This document shows positions 26,968 to 35,973 of a stretch of DNA of 64,000 nt, piece by piece (the first letter of the stretch is position 1; every line of letters begins with the position of its first letter). A model generated the notes under the pieces. That model was not told the origin of the DNA, made no database searches, and saw only the letters and a list, made by a program, of their open reading frames with translations. The translations under genes were made by a program, and so were the position numbers. Where the stretch lies: positions 186,001 to 250,000 of the forward strand of contig NZ_VIVK01000001.1 of NCBI RefSeq assembly GCF_007828865.1, written 5' to 3'. Origin of the DNA: Kribbella amoyensis. Its GTDB lineage: Bacteria > Actinomycetota > Actinomycetes > Propionibacteriales > Kribbellaceae.

Positions 26968-28542
26968 TCAGTTGTCGGACTGGGCGCCGGTGGGGTGGTA
27001 GGCGCAGGCGTCGCGGAGGTCTTGGACCGGGGGTGGGGGCGTTGTGGTCGCGGTCGGCTTGGGCGGGCTGGTTCTGGCTGGCGTCGGCGGGACGGACGGG
27101 GTGGGCGTGGGCTCTTGGGCCAAGGCCTTGGTGACGGTTTCGCGGAGGCCTTCGTAGTCGGGGTGGAGGTACTTGAGGCGGAGCTTGGAGACGTCCAGAG
27201 TGACGTTGGAGACGGTGCCGGACTTCACCTTGAGCGCCAGTTCGACCAGGGCGGGCAGGAGTTCCTGCGGGATGTCGGTGCGGAGCAGGTGCTTGCCGGC
27301 CTTCGCGATCGCCTGGTACTTCGTGACCAGGGTGGCCGGGTCGGCCGCGTCGACGATGCCCTTGATCGCGCAGCGCTGGCGGATCTGCCGCTGGTCGTCG
27401 TCGGCGCCGTACCGGCCACGGGCGAACCAGAGCGCGCGGAATCCGTTCAGGTGCTGGTTGGGACCCGGGTCGATCCACTGGCCGGGTGGGATGTGGGCGC
27501 TGCTGATCCCGCCCATCGCGACGCGTTCGTTGACGTTCACGGTGATGCCACCGAGCGCGTCCACGATCTCGTCGAAGCCCTGCAGGTTGACCTGGAGGTA
27601 GTAGTCGATGCCCAGCCCGGTCGCCTCGCCGACGGACTGCTTGACCACGTCGGCGCCCTGGTTGTCGGACGGGCCGAGGATGCCCGGATGCGCCTCCGGC
27701 ACGTTCTGGTACATCGCCGTGAGCATCCACTCCAGCCGGCCTTCGAGGCTGAGCCCTTCCTGGCCGAAGCCGTTCGGGTACGCCTTGTGCAGCGGCGAGT
27801 CCTTCGGGAACGGCATGAAGGTCAGTTGCCGCGGCAACGAGATCAGCGCCGTGTTGCCGGTCCTGGTGTCGATGCTGGCGACGATCACGGTGTCGGCCCG
27901 GACGCCGACCCGGCCGGGGCCGTCGTCACCACCGATCAGCAGCAGGTTGAGCCGCGGCTTGTCCTCCCACGGGTCCTTCACGTTCACCGTCGACGGGCGG
28001 GTCGCGCTCTTGCTCTCCTTCTGCGCGGCGAACACGTTCAGGACCAGGTCCCGTTGCGCCATCACACTCTGGACGCCCAGCGCCGCGGGTGCTGTGATCG
28101 CGAAACACAGCGCCCCGACCAGGATCGCTCCGGCCGCCCGGCCCGCCGCCCCGCCGGTTGCCGGGCGCAACAATCGGTGCGAGGCGACCACCACCACGAT
28201 CCAGCCGAACGCGAGCACCGCGATCGCCACCCCGGCCAGCAACAGCCGGCTCGGGATGACGGACGACGCCAGCACCTCGTCACGCCGCTCCCACCAGACG
28301 TACGCCCCGCAGCCGACGACGGCGAGCGTGCAGAGGAGAACCAGGGCACCGATCACCCGGCGGCCGCCGATGATCAACCCACTCCCCGGCAGCACCGCGC
28401 CCACCATGGTCAACCCGAGCGACCGAGGCACCGTCCGCGCCCGGTGCGCCGAACGTCGGGAACCAGCCGACTCGGTGGTGGACGGCGTGGCGGAGTCGCC
28501 CGCTGACGTGTCCCCTGTGCGGGCGCTGCGTGAACGACCCAT
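26968..28542 (-). CDS. LytR-CpsA-Psr (LCP) family cell-wall protein with four membrane segments
   Basis: 524 residues. After a basic, Ser/Thr-rich N-terminus there are four hydrophobic segments (about 42-58, 62-84, 98-122, 136-160), then the extracellular LCP domain (about 195-440) starting LNLLLIGGDDG, with the conserved Arg215/Asp217 (GVRADTVIV) and Arg238 (SLPRQL) that bind the polyprenyl pyrophosphate. A Pro/Thr-rich tail follows. LCP enzymes attach teichoic acids, arabinogalactan or other glycopolymers to peptidoglycan. Most have one transmembrane helix, so four is unusual. ATG at 28542 follows GGGGA. The 3' end is C-rich on the coding strand. Confidence 0.92.
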   Translation of the reverse strand: MGRSRSARTGDTSAGDSATPSTTESAGSRRSAHRARTVPRSLGLTMVGAVLPGSGLIIGGRRVIGALVLLCTLAVVGCGAYVWWERRDEVLASSVIPSRLLLAGVAIAVLAFGWIVVVVASHRLLRPATGGAAGRAAGAILVGALCFAITAPAALGVQSVMAQRDLVLNVFAAQKESKSATRPSTVNVKDPWEDKPRLNLLLIGGDDGPGRVGVRADTVIVASIDTRTGNTALISLPRQLTFMPFPKDSPLHKAYPNGFGQEGLSLEGRLEWMLTAMYQNVPEAHPGILGPSDNQGADVVKQSVGEATGLGIDYYLQVNLQGFDEIVDALGGITVNVNERVAMGGISSAHIPPGQWIDPGPNQHLNGFRALWFARGRYGADDDQRQIRQRCAIKGIVDAADPATLVTKYQAIAKAGKHLLRTDIPQELLPALVELALKVKSGTVSNVTLDVSKLRLKYLHPDYEGLRETVTKALAQEPTPTPSVPPTPARTSPPKPTATTTPPPPVQDLRDACAYHPTGAQSDN

Positions 28543-28628
28543 GGAATCCCCTGTCGATGCCCCGTGGCCTGGAACAGGTACCCAGGCCGCACACTCTTCC
28601 GACGTTGGGCGGGATGGATCGGTTGACC

Positions 28629-28907
28629 TCAGCGGAAGTCTACCTGCCCGCGGGGCACTCTGGAGGGCTCGAGCGGCCGCAGCAGCCCGGCCGCGAACCA
28701 CGCCTCGACCGACTTGGCCTCCTTCGGATTCGGCACGTACACGACCCGCGCCATCCAGTCGTCGGTGTTGGTCCGCCGCCACTCCAGGATCAGGCCCGGC
28801 CACGGTCCGCGTTCGTAGGCCGTCCCCAGCACCCAGCAGTGCCGCCGATTCGCGTCGGGCGGTGGCTCCCGGGGGTACCGACGATTGCTGCCCACAGGGC
28901 CAAGCAT
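28629..28907 (-). CDS. Small conserved hypothetical protein
   Basis: 92 residues, soluble, basic at the N-terminus, with RRHCWVLG, GLILEWRR, WMARVVYVP and VEAWFAAGLLRPL. The pattern of a short beta-rich domain resembles a small family of uncharacterised actinomycete proteins; I know no function for it. ATG at 28907 is the only reasonable start. It lies 86 bases upstream of the LCP gene on the same strand and may be cotranscribed. Confidence 0.7.
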   Translation of the reverse strand: MLGPVGSNRRYPREPPPDANRRHCWVLGTAYERGPWPGLILEWRRTNTDDWMARVVYVPNPKEAKSVEAWFAAGLLRPLEPSRVPRGQVDFR

Positions 28908-29024
28908 CGCACACAGGTTCGAATGTGATGCAAGCCGGACTTCGCCACCGCCGGACCCCGGCGCGTACGGTACGGCGTACGAGCCGGTTACGATCGGGCT
29001 CCACCCCGAGCTGTTGGAGTCGCG

Positions 29025-29798
29025 TTGTCACCTCGGAAGAGCGCACCGCCGGACCAGGCGCGCAGTCTGGCGTTGTTGTGGGGCAGTCACAGCAAGCCGG
29101 GTCGCTCGGGCCTCACCGTGCGGGCGATCGTCGACCAGGCCGTCGACCTGGCCGACGCGGACGGGCTCGAGGCGGTGTCGATGCGTCAGGTCGCCGAACG
29201 TCTCCAGGCCGGCACCATGTCGCTGTACACGCATGTCCCGGGCAAGGGCGAGCTGACGGCCCTGATGTTCGACCGGGTGTACGGCGACCTGTACGCGGAC
29301 GTGGACGAGCCGGTCCGCCGACCAGGTGGCTGGCGTGGCTCGCTGGAGTTCGTGGCGCGCCGCAACTGGGACGTCCTGATGGCGCATCCGTGGATCCACG
29401 ACGTGCCGACGATCCGGACCGCGCTCGGGCCGAATATCGCCCTCAAGTACGAGGCCGAACTCCGGCCGCTCGACCGGCTCGGCCTGACCGACGTGGAGAT
29501 GGATTCCGCGTTGACGCTGGTGCTCACCCACGTCGGAGGCACCGCGCGGATGGCGGCCGAGCAGCTCCGCACCCAACGCGAGAGCGGGCTGTCCGACGAG
29601 GAGTGGTGGGTGCAGACCGGCCCGTTGCTCGACCGGCACCTGGCCGGGATGGCGGAGCGGTTCCCCGTCGCCGGGCGCGTCGGCCGGTCGGCGGGCCAGG
29701 AACACCAGGCCGAGTTCGACTCCAGCCACGCGCTGCGCTTCGGCCTCGACCGCATCCTCGACGGCATCGCCCTCCTGGTCGACCAACGCACCAGCTAG
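29025..29798 (+). CDS. TetR-family regulator with TetR_C_1-type ligand domain
   Basis: 257 residues. The HTH (about 28-75: GLTVRAIVDQAVDLADADGLEAVSMRQVAERLQAGTMSLYTHVPGKGEL) and the longer C-terminal domain match the TetR/TetR-C group found in drug-responsive actinomycete regulators. The start is TTG at 29025 with GGAG five bases before. The convergent SDR gene ends 12 bases after its stop. No operator is obvious. Confidence 0.88.
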   Translation: MSPRKSAPPDQARSLALLWGSHSKPGRSGLTVRAIVDQAVDLADADGLEAVSMRQVAERLQAGTMSLYTHVPGKGELTALMFDRVYGDLYADVDEPVRRPGGWRGSLEFVARRNWDVLMAHPWIHDVPTIRTALGPNIALKYEAELRPLDRLGLTDVEMDSALTLVLTHVGGTARMAAEQLRTQRESGLSDEEWWVQTGPLLDRHLAGMAERFPVAGRVGRSAGQEHQAEFDSSHALRFGLDRILDGIALLVDQRTS

Positions 29799-29810
29799 AC
29801 AGCGCGACAG

Positions 29811-30485
29811 CTAGACCGGGATCCGCGCGCCCTCGATGCCGTCGTTCTCGACCAGGAAGCGGACGACCGAGGCGATCTGTTCGGGAGCGGTCCAGTGCGC
29901 GGCGTCGGCGTCGGGCATGGCTTCGCGGTTCGCCTGGGTGTCGATGGTGCCGGGCAGGATCGTGTTCACCCGGATCCCGTCCCGGCCGTACTCGACCGTG
30001 AGTGCTTCGGCGAAGGCGAGCACCGCGGCCTTGGCGGTGACGTACCCCGCCGCGCCCGGGAACGGCTTGAGCGCGCTCTGGCTGGACGTACAGACGATCG
30101 CGCCGCCACCGTTCGCGATCAGGTGCGGCACCACCGCCTGGGTGATCAGGTACGCCGGGCGCAGGTTGAGGCTGAGCTGGTCCTCGAACTCCTCCACCCG
30201 GGTCTCGTGCATCCGCTTCCCCGCGGCGAACCCACCGACCAGGTTCACCAACGCGGCGAGCGGCGCGCCCTCGTCGGCGGTCGCCAGCGCGGCAACGTCC
30301 GCGGCACCCGCCGGCGAGGCCAGGTCCGCGACGATCGGGGCGAGCGACTCGTCCGAGCCGAGGGCGGCCAGCGACTCCTCACTCCGGCCGGGCACCACCA
30401 CCCGCCAGCCGGCGGCCAGGAACTCCCTGGTCACCGCTCCACCGAGCCCACCGGTGCCTCCGGCAACAATCACGGTCCGCGTCAT
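29811..30485 (-). CDS. Short-chain dehydrogenase/reductase
   Basis: 224-residue SDR. The NAD(P)-binding motif is VAGGTGGLGGAV, the catalytic serine is in CTSSQSAL, and YVTAKAA carries Tyr/Lys. A short gap after residue 60 makes it smaller than the usual 250. ATG at 30485 has no ribosome binding site, but TAGGCT ends six bases upstream, so it is probably leaderless. Substrate unknown. Confidence 0.9.
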   Translation of the reverse strand: MTRTVIVAGGTGGLGGAVTREFLAAGWRVVVPGRSEESLAALGSDESLAPIVADLASPAGAADVAALATADEGAPLAALVNLVGGFAAGKRMHETRVEEFEDQLSLNLRPAYLITQAVVPHLIANGGGAIVCTSSQSALKPFPGAAGYVTAKAAVLAFAEALTVEYGRDGIRVNTILPGTIDTQANREAMPDADAAHWTAPEQIASVVRFLVENDGIEGARIPV

Positions 30486-30511
30486 GTCAGCAGCCTAATC
30501 TCGGGACTCGG

Positions 30512-31396
30512 TCACCGCTCCGGGAGGGCCAGCGTCTTGCCGGCGTCGCGGGCCGCCGCGATCCGGCGGGAGAGCGTGTCCCCGAGCAGGGCCGCCTCGT
30601 CGCTGAACCCCTGGACGACGCTCTGGTCGCCGGCCGGCTCGGTACGCGCGAGCAGCTCGATGTACCGGTCGCTGTCCCCCAGCGCACCCTCCGCCCGCAG
30701 CGCCGCGTCGGCGGAGCGGACCCGGTCGGCGTACTGCTCCAGCAGCTCCACCTTCTGCCGGATCGCGTCGACCGAACGGTTCAGCGCCCGCCGTTGCGGC
30801 CCGAGGACGGCCTCCAGCTCGGCGGTCGCCATGCCGCGCGCCACCTCGCGTTGGCGCGCGCGCAGGACGGTCTGCTCGCGCAGCACGTTGGCGAGGTCCC
30901 AGAGCTGCTCGGGCAGGACCAGGTCGTTCTTCACCTCGTCGAGCAGGCCCGTCCTGGTAACTGTTGCCTCAAGCACCGTTTTCACCGCGCGCTGGCCACG
31001 CCGCAGCAGCTTGCCCGCCTCGGCGTCGAAGTCCTCGGCCAGCAGGTACTTGCCGTGCTGCCGGCGGACCGCCTTCCGCCCGCCGTCCTCGAGCGCGGAC
31101 CGGACCGCGATCCCACCGGTGGCGACGACGGCCAGCCCGGCCAGTACCACCGAGGCCCAGGCGGCCACCTCGGTCGGCAGCGTCAGCGCCATCACGATCA
31201 GGCCGAGGATCCAGCCGCCGACGCAGACCGCGAGCCAGACCAGGAACGAGCCGAAGGTCGCGCCGGGCGCCTCGCTCCAGGCCGTCTGCCGGCGGGGCTT
31301 CGGCGCGCTCGCGGGAACGAACAGCTCGGGTCTGCGCTGGTAGAGCCGGCGCACCTCGGCCGGCACGTCAGGCGCGAACACCGGATCCGGGCCCAT
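30512..31396 (-). CDS. Membrane protein with coiled-coil tail, function unknown
   Basis: 294 residues. After a 50-residue soluble part (GPDPVFAPDVPAEVRRLYQRRPELF) there are two close transmembrane helices (about 55-78 and 86-108) and a long, charged, helical cytoplasmic region (about 115-294) with heptad-like Leu/Ala spacing. It resembles actinomycete membrane proteins of unknown role. ATG at 31396 follows GGAGG by four bases. A -10 candidate TACGCT lies about 40 bases upstream. It is 26 bases upstream of the SDR on the same strand. Confidence 0.75.
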   Translation of the reverse strand: MGPDPVFAPDVPAEVRRLYQRRPELFVPASAPKPRRQTAWSEAPGATFGSFLVWLAVCVGGWILGLIVMALTLPTEVAAWASVVLAGLAVVATGGIAVRSALEDGGRKAVRRQHGKYLLAEDFDAEAGKLLRRGQRAVKTVLEATVTRTGLLDEVKNDLVLPEQLWDLANVLREQTVLRARQREVARGMATAELEAVLGPQRRALNRSVDAIRQKVELLEQYADRVRSADAALRAEGALGDSDRYIELLARTEPAGDQSVVQGFSDEAALLGDTLSRRIAAARDAGKTLALPER

Positions 31397-31559
31397 CACA
31401 CCTCCAGTCCTCGAACACTCAGCGTAGCGGCGTTTCCCGCTCCGGAGCCGACACCGTGGACAGGAACTCGGGGGTGTGGACACGTTATTCGTTGTTCACG
31501 GTCCCGGGATGGTGTCCGAGCGGACCCGGATCCCGGCCGACGGAGCTACCGGGGTCGGG

Positions 31560-32150
31560 TCAGTCGAGGGGTGAGACCCAGGCGGGGTCGCGGCCGAGCA
31601 GGGCGAGCAGGATCTCGAAGTCGGTGGCCTCGCCGGAGACCTTGACGCCGCGTTCGAAGGCGGCGCCCGGGCCGCGGCTCGCCTCGGTGTCCGGGATCCG
31701 CCGGGCCAGCGCGAGGGCCGGCCCGACCAGGTCGGCGGGCGGCTCGTACGGGACGTCGATCGCGCGGGCCAGGTCCCAGGCGTGCACGACGCAGTCGAGC
31801 TGGTGGAAGGTGAGCGCGACCCGGCGCGGGAACGACCCGAACTCGCGGACCTCCATCAACCGGTCCAGCGCACCGCCGTCGGCGAACGCGTCCGCGACCT
31901 TGACGTTCGACCGCCGGTACGCCCCGGCCGGGTGGTCGCCGAGCCGGCCACCGGTCCAGGTCTGGACGGGCGCGGAGCCGTGCGTGGCGGCCGCGGCGAA
32001 GCCCTCGTTCTCGCTGACCAGGTGCCGGAGCAGGCCGCGGACGGTCCAGTCCGGGCACGGCGTCGGGTACCAGAGCTGCTCGGGCCGTACCTGCATGACC
32101 ACCTCGCCGAGCACCGCACCAGCCCGCCGATCAAGATCCCGGATGTCCAT
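31560..32150 (-). CDS. TIGR03086-type DinB-superfamily metal-binding protein
   Basis: 196 residues of the mycothiol-dependent maleylpyruvate isomerase-like/DinB group: TPCPDWTVRGLLRHLVSENEGF and FHQLDCVVHAWDLARAI supply the histidines that bind a divalent metal. Related proteins use mycothiol as a cofactor in actinomycetes; the reaction here is unknown. ATG at 32150. Stands alone; the HhH-GPD gene is transcribed divergently. Confidence 0.88.
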   Translation of the reverse strand: MDIRDLDRRAGAVLGEVVMQVRPEQLWYPTPCPDWTVRGLLRHLVSENEGFAAAATHGSAPVQTWTGGRLGDHPAGAYRRSNVKVADAFADGGALDRLMEVREFGSFPRRVALTFHQLDCVVHAWDLARAIDVPYEPPADLVGPALALARRIPDTEASRGPGAAFERGVKVSGEATDFEILLALLGRDPAWVSPLD

Positions 32151-32259
32151 CCGCGCTCCTCAGTCGTCGCCTGCCCCGGCCGAGCATAGGCCCGCCAGGC
32201 CGCCCGGACCGGAGTTTCGGCCGGATCCACGGGTAATCCCGCGCCGGTACGATGGCGCC

Positions 32260-32826
32260 ATGGGCTTCCAGATCGCCAACCAGGCAGAGGCTGACCACGT
32301 CCTCGACCAGTACCCGTTCGCCGTCGTGGTCGGGATGATGCTGGACCAGCAGTACGGGATGGAGCACGCGTTCCGCGGCGGCTACAAGGTGCTCAGCCGG
32401 TTCGGCACGCTGGACCCGGCGGCGATCGCGGCCGCGGACCCGGAGGCGTTCAAGGAGCTGTGCAGCACGCCGCCGGCGATCCACCGGTTCCCCGGCTCGA
32501 TGTCGGCCCGGCTGCAGGAGCTCGCGGCGCTGGTCGAGACCAAGTACGAGGGCGACGTGACCCGGCTGTGGACCGAGGCGAGCACCGGCAAGGAGCTGAT
32601 CAAGCGGGTCCAGGAGCTGCCCGGCTTCGGCAAGCAGAAGGCGCAGATCTTCGTCGCCCTGCTGGCCAAGCAGCTCGGCGTCCGGCCCGAGGGCTGGGAG
32701 GCGGTGGCGGGCGACTACGCGCTCGACGGGTACCGCTCGGTGGCCGATGTCGTGGACGCCGACTCGCTGCTGAAGGTGCGCGAGTTCAAGCAGCAGAAGA
32801 AGGCCGCCGCCAAGAACGCCGGCTGA
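32260..32826 (+). CDS. HhH-GPD-type base-excision DNA repair protein (small)
   Basis: 188 residues with the helix-hairpin-helix stretch VQELPGFGKQKAQIFVALLAKQLG (about 118-140), followed by a Gly/Asp-rich loop AGDYALDGYRSVADV. It is much shorter than EndoIII or AlkA and has no iron-sulfur cysteines; the exact glycosylase activity is unknown, and actinomycetes often carry this short form. The catalytic Asp may be that of VAGDYALDG. ATG at 32260 lies six bases after the -10-like TACGAT, so translation is probably leaderless. Confidence 0.85.
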   Translation: MGFQIANQAEADHVLDQYPFAVVVGMMLDQQYGMEHAFRGGYKVLSRFGTLDPAAIAAADPEAFKELCSTPPAIHRFPGSMSARLQELAALVETKYEGDVTRLWTEASTGKELIKRVQELPGFGKQKAQIFVALLAKQLGVRPEGWEAVAGDYALDGYRSVADVVDADSLLKVREFKQQKKAAAKNAG

Positions 32827-32862
32827 GGCCCGCCCGCCGGTAGCGGACAGGCCCAGCGATCC

Positions 32863-34956
32863 TCACCTGGCCGGGACGCGGGTCCGCCAGAGCAGGTAGA
32901 CGAAATACGGCGCCCCGATCAACGCGGTCAGCAGACCGGCCGGGATCTGGGCCGGCGCAAGCAGGGTACGGCCCAGGCTGTCCGCGACCGAGACCAGCAC
33001 CGCACCGAGCAACGCCGCGACCGGCAGGATCCGCGTGTGCCGCCCGCCCACCAAGGCGCGAGCCGCGTGCGGAGCGACCAGGCCGACGAAGCCGACCACG
33101 CCGATCGCGGACACGGCGGCCGCGGTGAGCAGAGCGGACGCGATCAGGGCGACGAGCCGAGCCCGTTCCAGCCGGACCCCGAGGATCCGCGGCACGTCGT
33201 CGTCCAGCGCGAGCAGGTCGAGCTCCCGCCGGGCGACCGCGATGGCCGGGGTCAGCACGATCAACGCGAGCGCCACCGGTACGACCTGCGGCAGTGTCCG
33301 CCCGTACGTACTGCCGGACAACCACGTCATCGCCATGCTGACGTTCCACGGATCGGTGTAGACGATGACGAACGTGATCACCGCGGTCGCCGCCGACGAG
33401 ACGCCGACCCCGATCAGCACCAGCCGGTCCGAGCTCAGCCCGCCGCGCCACGAGGTCAGGTAGACCACCGCGAACGTCGCCAGCGCGGCCACCGACGCGG
33501 ACCCGGACAGCACCCAGATACTTGCCGAGGGCAACGCCATGAGCGTGATCACGGCCCCCATCCCGGCGCCACCGGTGATGCCGAGGATGCCCGGCTCGGC
33601 CAGCGGGTTCCGGCACACCGCCTGGACGGTCGCGCCCGCGATCGCCAGCGCCGCCCCGCAGAGGATCGCGGACAGCACCCGCGGGAACCGCTGGTCCAGC
33701 ACGTACGTGATCGCGCGGCCGGACCTGCCGTTGATCCAGTTCGCGAGATCCCCGGTCCGCAGGAAGGCGTCCCCGGCAAGCATCGCGCCCACCGACGCGC
33801 CGACGAGCAGGACGGACAGCACGGCGACCACGATCCAGAACGTCCGCCGGCCGCGGATCCGGGACGCGGTCCCGCCGGGCCGGCGGCTCGGACCGGAGTC
33901 CCGGTACCGGCGGGCCAGCCAGACCAGCACGATCGCGCCGACGAGCATCGTCATGATGCCGGTCGGGATCTCCACACCGGCCTGCCCCCCGAGCAACGCC
34001 CGCAGTACGACGTCCGCGGTGAGCACCACGACGATCCCGGACAGCCCCGACAACGGCAGCAGGACGCGGTGTCGCATCAGGCCGGGGACCAGCGGCCCGA
34101 CCAGCCGGACCAGGACCGGCGCGACCAGTCCGACGAATCCGACCGGTCCCGCGATCGTCACGGCCGCCGCCGACAACAGCACCGTCACCAACGTGATCAG
34201 CACCCGCGTCCGCCGGACCGGGACGCCGAGAACGGCCGCGGTGTCGTCGCCGAGCGCGAGGATGTCGAGCCGGGACGCCAGCAGCAGCGAGGCGATCAGG
34301 CCCAGCGCGATGATCGGCGCCATCTGCGTGACCGCGTCCAGGTCGCTCTGGACCAGGGTCCCGCTCCCCCACGCGAACGTGCCGACGGTCTCCTCCTGGT
34401 ACAGCAGCAAGAGCAACGTGGTCACGCCGCCGAGCGCCAGCGCGACCGCCGACCCGGCCAGGATCAACCGGGTCGGACCGGACGAACCACCCGCGGACAA
34501 CACCAGGACCAGTACCGCGGCCGCGAGCCCGCCGACGAACGCGACCCCACCGGCCGGCAGGACCGGCAACGAGACCCCCAACGCCGCGACGGTGACCACG
34601 ACCAGGTACGCCCCCGCGTTCACGCCCAGCGTGTCGGGCGAGGCCAGTGGGTTGCGGGCCAGGGACTGCAGTCCGGCGCCCGCGACACCGAGGGCCAACC
34701 CGACCAGGACGCCGGCGAGCAGGCGGGGCAACCGCGACGCGACCAGGACGTTGGCCGACTCGTCCGTGCCCTGCCCGACGACGAGCCGGAACAGGTCCCC
34801 GGCGTTCACCGAGGACGTGCCCTGGGTCAGGTGGATCGCGGCGAGCAGGACCAGGACGACCAGGGTGAGGACGAACACCCCGGCCACCCGGATCCGGCGT
34901 ACCGGTTGCTGGAGTGCCTGGGCGACGTCAGGACGCTCCGCGGTGAGCTGGGTCAA
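32863..34956 (-). CDS. Siderophore ABC transporter permease, two FecCD units fused (FhuB-like)
   Basis: 697 residues holding two copies of the FecCD/BtuC-type permease in tandem (about 20-345 and 370-690), each with roughly ten transmembrane helices and the landmark region RNPLASPDTLGVNAGA / RNPLAEPGILGITGGA. Such fusions (as in E. coli FhuB) replace a heterodimer. TTG at 34956 overlaps the binding-protein stop as TTGA. It is the last gene of the three-gene iron-siderophore operon; with the ATPase it forms the inner-membrane import channel. Confidence 0.93.
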   Translation of the reverse strand: MTQLTAERPDVAQALQQPVRRIRVAGVFVLTLVVLVLLAAIHLTQGTSSVNAGDLFRLVVGQGTDESANVLVASRLPRLLAGVLVGLALGVAGAGLQSLARNPLASPDTLGVNAGAYLVVVTVAALGVSLPVLPAGGVAFVGGLAAAVLVLVLSAGGSSGPTRLILAGSAVALALGGVTTLLLLLYQEETVGTFAWGSGTLVQSDLDAVTQMAPIIALGLIASLLLASRLDILALGDDTAAVLGVPVRRTRVLITLVTVLLSAAAVTIAGPVGFVGLVAPVLVRLVGPLVPGLMRHRVLLPLSGLSGIVVVLTADVVLRALLGGQAGVEIPTGIMTMLVGAIVLVWLARRYRDSGPSRRPGGTASRIRGRRTFWIVVAVLSVLLVGASVGAMLAGDAFLRTGDLANWINGRSGRAITYVLDQRFPRVLSAILCGAALAIAGATVQAVCRNPLAEPGILGITGGAGMGAVITLMALPSASIWVLSGSASVAALATFAVVYLTSWRGGLSSDRLVLIGVGVSSAATAVITFVIVYTDPWNVSMAMTWLSGSTYGRTLPQVVPVALALIVLTPAIAVARRELDLLALDDDVPRILGVRLERARLVALIASALLTAAAVSAIGVVGFVGLVAPHAARALVGGRHTRILPVAALLGAVLVSVADSLGRTLLAPAQIPAGLLTALIGAPYFVYLLWRTRVPAR

Positions 34957-35924
34957 GAGGTGACTGCCTGGACCGTGGCGTCGATGAACTGCTCGGTCGA
35001 CTTCGGCCCGCCGAACATCCAGATGCCGTCCGGCAGCCGGTGCACGTCGGCGCGCTTCACGAACGGCAGGTTCTTCCAGATCGCGTTCTTGGCCAGGTCG
35101 TCGCCGAACACGTCCCCGCCGTCGGACTTGTTCGCGATGTAGAGGAAGTTGCCGTTCGGCAGCTTGGTCAGGCCCTCGACGTCGGTCTGGGCCAGGCCGT
35201 AGTCCTTGTCACCGGCCCCGGTCCAGCCGTTCTTCAGGCCGAGCTCGGTCGCGACCGCGCCGAGCAGCGAGCCGGTGGTGTACATCCGGACCGAGATCGT
35301 GCTGCCCTGCTTCCAGCCGTCGGCCATCGTGAAGCTCTCGCCGGCCTTGCCCGCGGCCGCGATCTTCTGCTTGCCCTCGGCCACCGCCTTGTCGAAGTCG
35401 GCGTTCACCTGCTTCGCCTCGTCCGCCTTGCCGACGGCGGCCGCGACCAGCTCGAGGTTCTTCTTCATCTGCGGGATCGCGTTCGCCGCGTCGGCGCCGC
35501 GGACCACCAGGACCGGGGCCGCCTTCTCGATCTGCGCGATCGTGCTGGCCGACTCGTCGGAGGTGACGATCACCAGGTCCGGGTCCAGCCCGACGATCGC
35601 GTCGACGCTGGCCTCACCACGGGTCCCGACGTCCTTGACCGACGGGTCCAGCTTCGCCGCCGTCACCCACGCGGTGTACCCCTTGGTGTCCGCGACGCCG
35701 ACCGGCATCACCCCGAGGGTGACCAGGTTCTCCACGACGCCCCACTCCAGGCCGACGACCTTGGCGGCCGGTGCGGGCAGGTCGACCACCTTGTTCCGCG
35801 CGTCGGTGACCGAGACCGGCTGGGCCACGGCCGAACTGTCGGCCTGCGGCTCGATGTTCTCGCTGCTGCCACAGGCGGACAGGGCCAGCACCAGCGTGGC
35901 GGCCAGGACGGTGAGTCTCTTCAT
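34953..35924 (-). CDS. Siderophore-binding lipoprotein of an ABC importer
   Basis: 323 residues. A lipoprotein signal ends in LALSACGSS with lipidated Cys18; the rest is a class III (helical backbone) binding protein with VVGLEWGVVENLVTLGV and LDPDLVIVTSDES. It captures ferric siderophore outside the membrane and delivers it to the fused permease. ATG at 35924; the stop overlaps the permease start. It is 49 bases after the ATPase gene in the same operon. Confidence 0.93.
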   Translation of the reverse strand: MKRLTVLAATLVLALSACGSSENIEPQADSSAVAQPVSVTDARNKVVDLPAPAAKVVGLEWGVVENLVTLGVMPVGVADTKGYTAWVTAAKLDPSVKDVGTRGEASVDAIVGLDPDLVIVTSDESASTIAQIEKAAPVLVVRGADAANAIPQMKKNLELVAAAVGKADEAKQVNADFDKAVAEGKQKIAAAGKAGESFTMADGWKQGSTISVRMYTTGSLLGAVATELGLKNGWTGAGDKDYGLAQTDVEGLTKLPNGNFLYIANKSDGGDVFGDDLAKNAIWKNLPFVKRADVHRLPDGIWMFGGPKSTEQFIDATVQAVTS

Positions 35925-35973
35925 CAGGGGACCTTCTTGTTCGGCTGACCCGGACGGTCAGGGGTTCTCAGGT

